Shown in pieces: positions 1 through 8,364 of a stretch of DNA of 64,000 nt. The position numbers were made by a program, and so were the translations under genes. The notes under the pieces were generated by a model. The model saw only the letters and a program-made list of their open reading frames with translations, did not search any database and was not told the DNA's origin. The stretch's first letter is position 1; each line of letters begins with the position of its first letter. This stretch comes from Phycisphaerales bacterium (GTDB lineage Bacteria > Planctomycetota > Phycisphaerae > Phycisphaerales > UBA1924), in contig JAIEOW010000017.1 in assembly GCA_019750095.1 (NCBI GenBank), positions 1 to 64,000 of the forward strand. Reading direction: 5' to 3'.

Positions 1-237
1 AGGACCGGTACGCTCACGAGCTTCGAGGATCTTCAAGTCGTCTTTGCCCGGTGCTTTGATGCCGGGGTCGACATCGCCGTGTGCACCGACAACAGCGGCA
101 TCCATCAGAACCGCCTGCCGATTGAGTTTGAGAACCTGCTGGTACGCGACATCATCGATTTTCACCAGATGGAGGCCTGCCACCGAGCCGCGTTCTCGCA
201 CGCGTTCGGGTGGCAGGGAGAGCCAAGACCACTGTGA
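1..237 (+). CDS. Adenosine deaminase family protein, C-terminal part (partial)
   Basis: The window opens inside this gene; 78 codons remain before TGA. The visible part reads like the end of the TIM-barrel deaminase fold. A strand ending in CTDNSG corresponds to the family's NTDDP segment, whose Asp binds zinc, and it is followed by an acidic 'LPIEFENLL' helix and a helix rich in Ala/His/Phe, as in adenosine and aminodeoxyfutalosine deaminases. If this is right, the enzyme removes the 6-amino group of adenosine or a related purine in the cytoplasm. The Asn-Ser in place of Asp-Pro is unusual, and the HxH and other zinc ligands lie outside the window, so the substrate cannot be set. The next gene starts 18 bp downstream on the same strand, so the two may be co-transcribed. 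Confidence 0.55.
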   Translation, partial: RTGTLTSFEDLQVVFARCFDAGVDIAVCTDNSGIHQNRLPIEFENLLVRDIIDFHQMEACHRAAFSHAFGWQGEPRPL

Positions 238-255
238 TTCCTCAGGGTTTTTCGC

Positions 256-903
256 ATGGGGAATGTCCCGAATGCCGAAGACTCAATCGTGACTACCGCC
301 AAACCCGATCCAGTTCCGGAACTTGCGGCTCGCCGCCAGCTCTGGCCCCACGGCGTGTCGCTGGCGATCGTCGCGCTCACCGTGCTCATCCTGCATCTCA
401 TGGATCGGGTCTGGTGGTGCCAATGTGGCAAGATGTTCCCGTGGACGAGCGATATCTGGTCCGAGCACTGCTCGCAGCATCTGCTCGACCCATATGTCTT
501 CAGCCACATCAGCCACGGGTTCTTTTTCTATGGACTCGTGGTCTGGCTGCCCTTCAAGTACAAGCGGCCGAGCTTTGCGTGGGTGATGGTGATCGCGGTG
601 CTGATCGAGTGCGCGTGGGAGATCCTGGAGAACTCGCCGATCATCATCAACCGCTATCGCGCCACGACCATCGCGATTGGTTACACCGGCGACAGCGTGA
701 TCAACTCGATCATCGACATCATCGCGTGCATCACCGGCGTGCTCATCGCGCGCGCCTGTGGGTTCTGGAAGACGCTGGCCATCTTCCTCGCCTTTGAGAT
801 CGGCACGCTCATCTGGGTCCGCGACAACCTCTCGCTCAACGTGCTGATGCTCGTCTGGCCCATCGAGGCCATCAAGCATTGGCAGAGCGCGATCAGCGGC
901 TGA
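256..903 (+). CDS. DUF2585 / UPF0314 family membrane protein
   Basis: This 215-residue protein matches the UPF0314 family along its length. Recognisable blocks are a C-x-C-G-K segment near residue 55, 'SQHLLDPY' and 'SHISHGFFFYGL' in the first half, the family hallmark 'ECAWEILENSPIIINRYRA' with 'GYTGDSVINS' in the middle, and 'RDNLSLNVLMLVWP' near the C terminus. Four to five hydrophobic helices make it an inner-membrane protein. The biochemical role of the family is unknown. The repeated, strictly conserved Glu, Asn, Arg and Asp residues within membrane segments suggest a polar or catalytic site, but that is inference. It follows the deaminase by 18 bp and converges on the lectin/dockerin gene 48 bp away. 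A 6-bp inverted repeat at 923-940 lies between them without a clear T tract. Confidence 0.87.
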   Translation: MGNVPNAEDSIVTTAKPDPVPELAARRQLWPHGVSLAIVALTVLILHLMDRVWWCQCGKMFPWTSDIWSEHCSQHLLDPYVFSHISHGFFFYGLVVWLPFKYKRPSFAWVMVIAVLIECAWEILENSPIIINRYRATTIAIGYTGDSVINSIIDIIACITGVLIARACGFWKTLAIFLAFEIGTLIWVRDNLSLNVLMLVWPIEAIKHWQSAISG

Positions 904-951
904 TCGGCCCATCACCTCACCGATGAGCCGACCAGCTCATGAACCACCGGA

Positions 952-3696
952 TCACGGGCAACCGGCAAACCAGGCGTTCAGGAACTCGAAGATGTCCTGC
1001 ACGCCGAGCCCGTTCAAGCCATCAAAGTCCGCCGAGGGCAGACCGGCGAACCAGGCGTTCAGGAACTCAAAGATGTCCTGCACGCCGAGCGAGCCGCTGT
1101 TGTCAAAGTCAGCACGGCAGGTCGGTGCGGGCACGACCTCGACGATGGCAAAGTCGCCCGTCGCAGCACCGGGATTGTTCAGGTCGTTCCAAACTCCGTT
1201 GCCAAGCATCTCGACGTGATCCTCGTTGAGCGTCGGTCCGCCGTTGTTCGGCTCGCCCGAGTTCCAGTTGGTGTACGTGACGGCCGACCCATCGCTCCAG
1301 ACGAAGTCGCCTTCCAGGACTTGATCACTGAACCCGATCCACCCGCGTCGATCGCTGCCATCGAATCGCAGCACGCTGGCACGGACAAACTCGTTCTCTT
1401 CCGCACCTCCGATCGAGGCGAGGTGCCCGCCCAGCGTGACGGCGAACGCCTCGGCGTCGGTCCACGAGAAACCGGATTCCAGGAGGTAATAGTCGTTCCC
1501 ATTCGCTGGGTTGTTGATTGGGCCCGCGACGATCGGCGACTGCACGCCGGTGCGGAGCGAGACGGTGACGTTGCCCGTGCTGAGTCCGCTGGGGAACGCC
1601 GCGATGAACCCCGTCGCGAACGTGATGTTGGACTCTGCCACGGCAAGGTAGTACGTACCCGCGGCGAGCGTCGCGCCATCGCGACCGGTGTAGGTCAGCC
1701 CATCGCCCACCGCCACCCGCGTGCCGCGGCCAAAGGTCAGTTGGCTGTACAACCCCGAGCCGTCATCGTTGTCGGTGTTGACCAGCGTGCCGTCATCGCG
1801 GAAGAGGGCGATGATGGTGTTGGTGATCGCCGAGGTCTCGGTGTCGATATCCAAGAAGGTTCGTGTCGGGTTCGCGGCGTTGATCGCATTGGGTAGGACA
1901 AAGCGGAACCAGCTCACGTCTCCAGCGGCGTTGATCGCCTGCGTGCTGTTCGCCGAGGAGCTGAGCGAGCCCAGATCGGTGAACACCGCCGGAGGCCCGC
2001 CGGGCCCGGGCACGGTGCCGACGCGGATGTTGATGTTGAAGGAGCCGGTCTGCACGTGCGTCGTGGTGAAGTTCCATTCGGCGGCATTCGCGGTCGCCGT
2101 GAACCCGGTGACGCCCAGGTAATACGTTCCTGCGGCCAGCGTCGCGCCATCTCGCCCGTTGTACGCCAGCCCATTGCCCGGAGCTGGGCGAGCGGGAGCG
2201 GCGGCCCCAAAGGTGAGTTGGCTCAGGAAGTCGGTGCCGTCATCGTCGTCAAACGCGACTCGAGCGCCATTGGCGTCATAGAGCGCGATGTAGGTGTCGT
2301 TGGCGAACTGTCCGCCGGTCAGCATCGACCCCTCGGTGTCGATGTCCAGAATCTGGCTGAGCGCGCCGCTGATCGGCGAATCAAGCGTGAAGCGATACCA
2401 CTTGAGCTCGCCGGGGTTCAGTGTGCCCGAAGTCGTTGAAGATCCCGTCGTCAGCGTGCCGAGATCGGTCGCTGTCGGGGGCGCGATGATGTTGACGGAC
2501 ACATTGCCCGTGGCCTGGCGCGACTGCATGTCGGTGATAGTGAAGGGCAGCGAGACCAGTCCACCGGTCGCCGAGAGCGGGATGACTGCGTCGACCGACC
2601 ACGTGTTGTCGCCTGCCGTCACGTCGCCATTGAGGCCGCTGTCATTCAGGGCGAGCGCCGTGCCGCCGATGCTCGTGAGATCGACGGATCCAGAAGCAAT
2701 CGCGTTGGGAGCGCTGCCGAGCGTTACCACCACAGCGATCTTGGTCGTGTTGCCGAGCCCGACAGTTGTCGGCGTAGCAGAGGCGATCGCCGTGGGCGGA
2801 AAGACCGCCGCCCCACGGTGACTGGCCGCGAGGATGGCGTAGCCGCGCCCGGAGCCCGGCGTCGCCGTCGAAAACACCGCGTTGCCGAACGAGATGGACT
2901 GAATGGTCTTTCCCGCCTGATTGCCCAAGCCGTCGGCGATCATCTCATTGACGCTGATCACCCCCTCGATGACGCTCAGACGTCGATCGGTCGGCGTGAT
3001 GGAGGCCGTGGTTGCGGAGTCGGTGTTCTCGGTGCTGGCCCAGCGCTGGCTTGTGCCGCCCAAGCGGGCCTGGATGCTCACGCCGTTGAGACGCGCGGGC
3101 ACGGCGGGGATGCCGAACCAATCCGGCCCCGCCAATCGGCACGTGACGCTCGTGGTATCGGTGAAGTTCAGTGTGACATCAAACTGCCCGCCACCGTTGG
3201 AGATCATGTACAGCACGCCGATTTCACTGTTGGGAAACAGCGTGATGCCCTGTGCCGACACATTGCTGACCTGCGGCGTGGTGTGATTGGGGGAAGAGTC
3301 CCACGTGGGCTGGATGCCCACCGTCGTGTTGATCCCGGGTGCCGTCGCCTCATACGGATTGAACACCGTGCGATTGCCCAGATGCACGATGTCGAGTTCA
3401 CCCGCGGTCGTCGCGATCGAATAGGAGATGCCATTGGTCCCGACGATCGGATTCGTCCCCAGCGACCCCGCGGCACCATCAATGAGCAGCGATCGATCCG
3501 CGATCGAACGAAAACCGCTCGGCGAATCCGGCACATTCTGCTCCGCCGCACCGTGGACAAGCCCGTTGAAGTTGTACGTCAGGCCCAGAGGTTGGGCATG
3601 TGCCACGCCGCACGAAAGTCCGGCGGCGAGCCCGGAAACCAGCCACGAAGCGAGCGGTGCAAAGGCCAGAACTCGACCGAATCGTGCGTACGTCAT
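952..3696 (-). CDS. Secreted protein with PPC-like domains, C-type lectin domain and GC-type dockerin repeats
   Basis: A 914-residue exported protein. The ATG at 3696 is chosen because AGAGGAG lies about 8 bases upstream and a typical signal peptide follows, with an Ala-rich core ending near AHAQP. An N-terminal beta-rich region is followed by an Ig-like segment (about 295-405). Two related beta-sandwich domains (about 409-552 and 570-712) resemble bacterial pre-peptidase C-terminal (PPC) domains, each with LDIDTE and Asp-rich strands and ending in 'DGATLAAGTYYL'. A C-type lectin-like domain follows at about 725-849, showing 'WTDAEAFAVTLGGHLASI', 'WIGFSD' and 'WNSGEPNN'; the EPN triplet is the classical mannose-type calcium/sugar motif. 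Two EF-hand repeats (862-912) end the chain at AGCP. It is probably a surface carbohydrate-binding protein. No cohesin partner is visible in the window. Confidence 0.85.
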   Translation of the reverse strand: MTYARFGRVLAFAPLASWLVSGLAAGLSCGVAHAQPLGLTYNFNGLVHGAAEQNVPDSPSGFRSIADRSLLIDGAAGSLGTNPIVGTNGISYSIATTAGELDIVHLGNRTVFNPYEATAPGINTTVGIQPTWDSSPNHTTPQVSNVSAQGITLFPNSEIGVLYMISNGGGQFDVTLNFTDTTSVTCRLAGPDWFGIPAVPARLNGVSIQARLGGTSQRWASTENTDSATTASITPTDRRLSVIEGVISVNEMIADGLGNQAGKTIQSISFGNAVFSTATPGSGRGYAILAASHRGAAVFPPTAIASATPTTVGLGNTTKIAVVVTLGSAPNAIASGSVDLTSIGGTALALNDSGLNGDVTAGDNTWSVDAVIPLSATGGLVSLPFTITDMQSRQATGNVSVNIIAPPTATDLGTLTTGSSTTSGTLNPGELKWYRFTLDSPISGALSQILDIDTEGSMLTGGQFANDTYIALYDANGARVAFDDDDGTDFLSQLTFGAAAPARPAPGNGLAYNGRDGATLAAGTYYLGVTGFTATANAAEWNFTTTHVQTGSFNINIRVGTVPGPGGPPAVFTDLGSLSSSANSTQAINAAGDVSWFRFVLPNAINAANPTRTFLDIDTETSAITNTIIALFRDDGTLVNTDNDDGSGLYSQLTFGRGTRVAVGDGLTYTGRDGATLAAGTYYLAVAESNITFATGFIAAFPSGLSTGNVTVSLRTGVQSPIVAGPINNPANGNDYYLLESGFSWTDAEAFAVTLGGHLASIGGAEENEFVRASVLRFDGSDRRGWIGFSDQVLEGDFVWSDGSAVTYTNWNSGEPNNGGPTLNEDHVEMLGNGVWNDLNNPGAATGDFAIVEVVPAPTCRADFDNSGSLGVQDIFEFLNAWFAGLPSADFDGLNGLGVQDIFEFLNAWFAGCP
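961..1122 (-). repeat. Tandem 81-bp repeat encoding the paired dockerin-like EF-hands
   Basis: Two copies of the segment encoding 'LGVQDIFEFLNAWFAG' start at 961 and 1042, exactly 81 bp (27 codons) apart, with near-identical DNA. Each unit carries an Asp-rich loop (DFDNSG or DFDGLN) followed by the conserved helix. Duplicated calcium-binding loop-helix units are the hallmark of type I dockerin-like modules. The same module closes three other genes in this window. Confidence 0.85.
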
Positions 3697-3799
3697 GATG
3701 GGGCTCCTCTTCTGAGAGCTTACCAGACGCGGCGATTTGTGCAATCCCAATCCTGCGGATTCCGGTGGCGGGCAGGATTATGCAACCTCAGAATCAGAT

Positions 3800-5794
3800 C
3801 TACTCGGGCGTTGCCGCTGGCGTCGGCGGGCGATCCAGGCCTTTGCGAAGCGTGTTTCGGCTCAGCACCGTCATATTCGGATCGATGTCCACATCCACTG
3901 GCCGCCGTGGAAGAACAAAGGTCTGCACCGCCTTGCGCTCTTCGGTGGAGACGTAGACATACTGACCGTTGTCATCATCGAACCGCACCCAGATCGGAAG
4001 CACAAACGCATAGGCCGGATTGTCGGGGTCAATAGTCTGGGTCTGTTCCAGCGTCACGCTCAGCGTTCCGCCCGCGGAGGATGGTGCCGAATCCGCCTCC
4101 GCAAAGTCCAGATCGATCGCGAGGGACGGATGCCCGGGGCGCATGCACCACTGCTGAAAGAAGCGCTCCAGCGACTGACCGGAGACCTCTTCCATAACCA
4201 CTCGGAAATCGCTGGTCTCGACAAGCCCGAAGGTGTGCCGGTCGATGTATTTGCGGACACCCTCAAAGAACAAGTCGTCGCCGAGCCGCATGCGGAGCAT
4301 GTGCAGGACCACCGCGCCTTTGGAATAGACGTTGTCGCCGCTGGTGAAGCGGGAGTCCGGGTTGCGATACAGGTTGCTGACCATCCCGACCCGCCGTGGA
4401 GCGGTGCGGCCGGAACTGGACGCCCGCTCACGCCGCACGAACTGGGCGATCGCCTCGTGATAGCCATCGTCACCGCGCGTCTTCTCGGCCCAGAGCGCCT
4501 CGCCATACGACGCCCAGCCCTCGTTCAGCCAGAGGTGCTCCCAAGATTTGCACGTGATGAGATTGCCAAACCAGTGGTGCACGAGCTCGTGGGCGATGAT
4601 GTCGTCGATCGAGCCCCGGCGTCCACCGCCGCGCACGAGGGCAGAGTTGAACGTGACGATGGACGTGTTTTCCATCGCGCCGGCGGTGAAATCCCGGCAG
4701 AGCACCTGAGCGTACTTGTCCCACGGGAACGGCTCGTCAAAGAGCTTCTCAAAGTGGGCAATCATGTCTGGCGTGTTGGCGAACACGCGCTTGATCTGCT
4801 CACCGGAGCCGATCGGGCCATAGACGGGCATCGACAATCCAGGCATCGTTGATGTCGGCCCCCCAAGATTCTCTACGTCAAATCGCCCGACCACCAGGCA
4901 CGTCAGGTAGTACGGATGCGGCTTGGTCTGCTTCCAATGAAATCGTCGCAGGTGCGTTGGCGACGGTTCCGGCTCCGCCGGGTCTTCCTTCGTCGATGTG
5001 ATGGGCGTCACCGGCGATGGGGGCGTCAGTCCCATGCTCGCGTACGAGCGACGCGTGACCGACAGCAACTGGCCGTTGGAGACGGCTTCATACGGCTCCG
5101 GCACCGTCACGATGATCTCGACCGGCACACGCAGATTCGGAAAGTCGTGGCACGGAAACCATCGGTGGTTGCTCTGCGGCTGCCCCTGCGTGTGCATCAT
5201 GAAGTCCACTTCGGGCGTCCGACGATCGTCGCCAGACCAGGTCAGCGCCTCGCCGCGCCCGCCCGGCTTGATCGCGGTGTAGTCGAGCACCAGCGTGAAC
5301 TGCTCGTCTCTTGCCGCGGGCGTGGGCAGATTGACGGTAAGCTTCTGATCTTGGGCATTGTGCTCAAAGGTGGTCGAAACGCCATTGACCCGTGCCGAGG
5401 AGAAACTCAACGCCGTGCCCGCGTCCAGAGTGACCTTGGTTTGCTTTCCCCCAATCGGCGAGAGCACAAGTGTGGCGGTCGCGGTGAACTCGTGCTTGCC
5501 CATGTCGGGAATCAGCAGCTCCAGCGTGAAGCGATGATGGCGAAAGATCGGGTGCGTGAGCCAGACCCGGCGATCACGGCCCGTCTCGCCATCAATGCGC
5601 GGATCGCGCGAGGCCGCGGGCGTCGCAGGCTCCGGCTCGGCCGACCGCGATGCCGCGGGGCGCTCCGTGTCCGACCCCTGACCAAAGGCCGCGGGGGTCG
5701 TCGCCATCGCGATCACAAAACTCAGCGTCAGAGCCCGCCACGCGGCGAAGGAACCATCACAGAGGGACGAGCAGCGACCTCGAACGTGTTTCAT
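3800..5794 (-). CDS. Exported M1 family metallopeptidase (aminopeptidase N-like)
   Basis: A 664-residue zinc peptidase with both M1 signatures: the exopeptidase motif GAMEN near residue 372, which binds the substrate alpha-amino group, and HELVHHWFGN near 398 with the downstream zinc Glu in NEGWASY. The family removes N-terminal amino acids from peptides. The N terminus (MKHVRGRC..., hydrophobic core ending AAFGQG) is a signal peptide, so it probably acts in the periplasm or outside. An acidic/proline linker precedes the N-terminal beta domain. At 664 residues it is shorter than E. coli PepN (about 870) and lacks that enzyme's large C-terminal helical domain. The start at 5794 is preferred over an upstream in-frame codon at 6004 because the signal peptide begins there. 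It is divergent to the CTP synthase gene. Confidence 0.9.
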   Translation of the reverse strand: MKHVRGRCSSLCDGSFAAWRALTLSFVIAMATTPAAFGQGSDTERPAASRSAEPEPATPAASRDPRIDGETGRDRRVWLTHPIFRHHRFTLELLIPDMGKHEFTATATLVLSPIGGKQTKVTLDAGTALSFSSARVNGVSTTFEHNAQDQKLTVNLPTPAARDEQFTLVLDYTAIKPGGRGEALTWSGDDRRTPEVDFMMHTQGQPQSNHRWFPCHDFPNLRVPVEIIVTVPEPYEAVSNGQLLSVTRRSYASMGLTPPSPVTPITSTKEDPAEPEPSPTHLRRFHWKQTKPHPYYLTCLVVGRFDVENLGGPTSTMPGLSMPVYGPIGSGEQIKRVFANTPDMIAHFEKLFDEPFPWDKYAQVLCRDFTAGAMENTSIVTFNSALVRGGGRRGSIDDIIAHELVHHWFGNLITCKSWEHLWLNEGWASYGEALWAEKTRGDDGYHEAIAQFVRRERASSSGRTAPRRVGMVSNLYRNPDSRFTSGDNVYSKGAVVLHMLRMRLGDDLFFEGVRKYIDRHTFGLVETSDFRVVMEEVSGQSLERFFQQWCMRPGHPSLAIDLDFAEADSAPSSAGGTLSVTLEQTQTIDPDNPAYAFVLPIWVRFDDDNGQYVYVSTEERKAVQTFVLPRRPVDVDIDPNMTVLSRNTLRKGLDRPPTPAATPE

Positions 5795-6111
5795 GCGTGA
5801 TTCTCGACGATTCGGCGTCGCGGAGAACCCGCAAGACCGTGCGTCAACAGAGGAAGAACCAGAGCATATCGACCCCTGCCCGGCACGGTCGGCCAGGAAG
5901 TTGTCCAGACGCTTTGGGTCGCGATGCGACAAACCGAGCCGGATGGAATACCATGATGCCCATGCCGCCGCCGAAGCCGCCGACGTCGACGCATGGATCC
6001 ACAAACATCCCGAGTCGCCTCACCCCCCCAGTCGCCCACGAAGAGCGGAAGGGCGGACTGAGCGGTTTGGCCCCCAGGCCCTCCCGCCCGGTGGTGGTGA
6101 CTCATCCAGAC
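5795..6111. other. Divergent intergenic region with uncertain start of the CTP synthase reading frame
   Basis: This 317-bp stretch separates the divergent M1 peptidase and CTP synthase genes. The CTP synthase frame stays open through it. Candidate ATG codons at 5953, 5956 and 5962 have a purine-rich GGATGGAA about 8 bases upstream, but the protein they would add is proline-rich and low in complexity. I see no separate gene here. It should hold both promoters, but no convincing -35/-10 pair was found. Confidence 0.5.
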
Positions 6112-8139
6112 ATGGAACGAGCCGAACGGGGCTGGACCGATCGGCCCACGCGCGAACAGGAGTGGACCCATGCCGTCCAGTCCAATGCTGATGCGTCGGA
6201 AGCGTCGGAGTCGATCGAGCCCGACGACGATGGTGTCCCTGGCACCGGCGCGGGCAGTCTGATCGCCAAGCACGGCGACCGAAGTACGGAAACCGAGTTC
6301 TTTTCTCCCGTTCCCGATGGATATCGCCGGGGACGGACCAAATACGTAGCCGTCTTCGGCACCGTCATGAGCGGGCTGGGCAAGGGCATCTTCGCCTCCA
6401 GCGTCGCCAAACTCCTCAAGGACAAAAATCTCGTCGTCGCCCCGATCAAACTCGAGGGCTATTTGAACATCGACGCGGGAACGCTCAACCCCTATCGCCA
6501 CGGCGAGGTCTTTGTTCTGGACGACGGTACCGAATGCGACATGGACCTCGGCACCTATGAGCGCCTGCTCGATCAGGACCTCTCCCGCCGAAACTTCATG
6601 ACCAGCGGTCAGATCTTCTCGACCATCGTCGACCGCGAGCGTCACGGGGCCTATTTGGGTCGCGATGTGCAGTGGATCCCGCACGTGACCGGCGAGGTCA
6701 AGCGTCGCCTGCGTGAACTGGCGATGTATGGCGACGGCAGCCAGCCCGCCGACGTGGTCTTCATCGAAGTCGGCGGCACCGTCGGTGACTATGAGAACGG
6801 CTTCTATATCGAGGCCCTGCGCGAGCTGGCCTTTGAAGAGGGCGAGCACTCGGTCTGCTTCGTTGCCCTCACGTACATCATCAAACCCCAGACGCTTGGC
6901 GAGCAGAAGAGTAAGGCCGCCCAGCTTGGCATCAAGCGGCTCATGGAAGCAGGCGTGCAGCCGGACATCATCGCCTGCCGCGCCACCGAGCCGGTGCGTG
7001 AGCAGGTGCGTCAGAAGATCGCGATGTTCAGCAACGTGCAGATGCGTCGCGTCTTCAGCATGCACGATCGCGAGAGCGTGTACACCATTCCCGATGACAT
7101 GCGGTCCACCGGCTTGGATCGCGAGATCCTGTCGATTCTCGACTTGCACGATCGCGTCGACATCGCTGAGGAAGATCGCCGACGCAAAGAGTGGGGGGCG
7201 TTCTACGAAGGGCTGAACAAGGGCAAGAAGCGTTCTGTCCGCATTGGCGTGACGGGCAAATACGTTGCGATGCGCGATGCCTACGCCTCCATCGACAAAG
7301 CGATCGAGCACTGTTCCGCACACCTGCACGCCGACATCGATTTGAAGTGGATCGAAACCACCGACATTGATGCGAACAACGTATCCGACGCCCTCAGCGG
7401 GCTTGACGGCGTGATCGTCCCCGGCGGCTTCGGCTCGCGCGGCGTTGAGGGCAAGATCCAGTGCGTCCGCCACTGCCGCGAGCAACTCGTGCCCTATCTC
7501 GGCATCTGCCTGGGCTTTCAGGTCGTCGTCATCGAATACGCTCGCAACGTTCTGGGCCTCGCTGGTGCCAACTCCACCGAGTTTGACGCCCACGCCGCGG
7601 ACCCGGTGATCAGCGAGCTTCCCGACCAGAAACGCATCGAGGGCCTCGGCGGCACGATGCGACTCGGCGGCCAAGAGGTGGACATCCGCGGCGGCACACT
7701 CGCCGAGTTCCTCTATCGCCATCGCGTTGGCGGCACCCCCGGCTCTGGCTCCATCGCCGTGCGTGAGCGATTCCGTCACCGCTTCGAAGTTGAGCCGCAG
7801 TACATCGATCGGTTGGAGCAAGCCGGGCTCATCTTCTCGGGTCGGCATCCGACGCAGCCGATCATGCAGGTGCTCGAACTCGCCCAGCCCGCAGACGCCC
7901 ACGCCGCGGCCGTCTCCGACGCGCCGACGCATCCGTTCTTCATCGCCGCCCAGTTTCACCCGGAACTCACGAGCCGCCCGCTCGGCCCCCAGCCGCTTTT
8001 CATGGGCCTCGTCGCCGCGACGCTGCAGCGCAAATACCGAGCCGCCGAGCGACACACGCTGGATGCCAGCGTCACCAGCTGGCTCCGCGGCGTCAAGCCG
8101 GGCACGGGTTCGGCCCACGCGCCGGCCGCGGCGGTCTAG
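6112..8139 (+). CDS. pyrG: CTP synthase (divergent, N-terminally extended)
   Basis: CTP synthase makes CTP from UTP, ATP and glutamine, the last step of pyrimidine nucleotide synthesis. From 6112 the protein has 675 residues, against about 540 usually. The amidoligase domain starts near residue 76 with the ATP loop GTVMSGLGKG, followed by LNIDAGTLNPYRHGEVFV, the magnesium Asp in CDMDLG and the Glu in FIEVGGTVGD. The glutaminase domain has the Cys nucleophile in GICLG (residue 466) and the His/Glu pair in FHPEL (616/618), so both half-reactions look intact. Oddities are the altered ATP loop (usually GGVVSSLGKG), EGYLN instead of DPYLN, an acidic 75-residue N-terminal extension, and extra sequence between NSTEFD and the C terminus. 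The start is uncertain; 5953 is the main alternative. Confidence 0.9.
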   Translation: MERAERGWTDRPTREQEWTHAVQSNADASEASESIEPDDDGVPGTGAGSLIAKHGDRSTETEFFSPVPDGYRRGRTKYVAVFGTVMSGLGKGIFASSVAKLLKDKNLVVAPIKLEGYLNIDAGTLNPYRHGEVFVLDDGTECDMDLGTYERLLDQDLSRRNFMTSGQIFSTIVDRERHGAYLGRDVQWIPHVTGEVKRRLRELAMYGDGSQPADVVFIEVGGTVGDYENGFYIEALRELAFEEGEHSVCFVALTYIIKPQTLGEQKSKAAQLGIKRLMEAGVQPDIIACRATEPVREQVRQKIAMFSNVQMRRVFSMHDRESVYTIPDDMRSTGLDREILSILDLHDRVDIAEEDRRRKEWGAFYEGLNKGKKRSVRIGVTGKYVAMRDAYASIDKAIEHCSAHLHADIDLKWIETTDIDANNVSDALSGLDGVIVPGGFGSRGVEGKIQCVRHCREQLVPYLGICLGFQVVVIEYARNVLGLAGANSTEFDAHAADPVISELPDQKRIEGLGGTMRLGGQEVDIRGGTLAEFLYRHRVGGTPGSGSIAVRERFRHRFEVEPQYIDRLEQAGLIFSGRHPTQPIMQVLELAQPADAHAAAVSDAPTHPFFIAAQFHPELTSRPLGPQPLFMGLVAATLQRKYRAAERHTLDASVTSWLRGVKPGTGSAHAPAAAV

Positions 8140-8163
8140 CGATTCCGGTGATTTGAATGCCAA

Positions 8164-8364
8164 TCACGTTCGTGGCGCTCTCCGGAGCAAGCACTGAGAA
8201 AGGTCGATAGGACTGACCCAAAGGCCCCTGGCATAGTCCCAGAGCCATCTCCCCGCGCATCTTCGCCCCGCTCTGGTGATCTCCTCAAACCGCTTCTCTT
8301 CGAGTTCTTCGCGAGCTTTGTGTTCAACTTCCCGCTTCAGGCGTTCCAAACGCATCGAGCTCAC
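8164..8364 (-). CDS. Possible small hypothetical protein, coupled to the M20 peptidase gene
   Basis: This 66-codon frame starts with GTG overlapping the TGA of the upstream M20 peptidase by four bases (GTGA), an arrangement typical of translational coupling. An ATG three codons later at 8355 is an alternative. The first half is a highly charged helix rich in Arg, Lys and Glu with coiled-coil character. The second half holds Trp and Arg with no recognised domain. No clear ribosome binding site is visible beyond the overlap. It resembles no family I know, and it could be a chance frame. Confidence 0.33.
   Translation of the reverse strand: MSSMRLERLKREVEHKAREELEEKRFEEITRAGRRCAGRWLWDYARGLWVSPIDLSQCLLRRAPRT

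Noticed and set aside
2818-4035. 405-codon plus-strand frame spanning the start of the lectin/dockerin gene and the end of the M1 peptidase gene
   Set aside because: It crosses two well-supported minus-strand genes and reads as Arg-rich noise.
5791-8163. 790-codon minus-strand frame opposite the CTP synthase gene
   Set aside because: It is an antisense shadow of a GC-rich gene; no family resemblance, and the plus strand has all the catalytic motifs.
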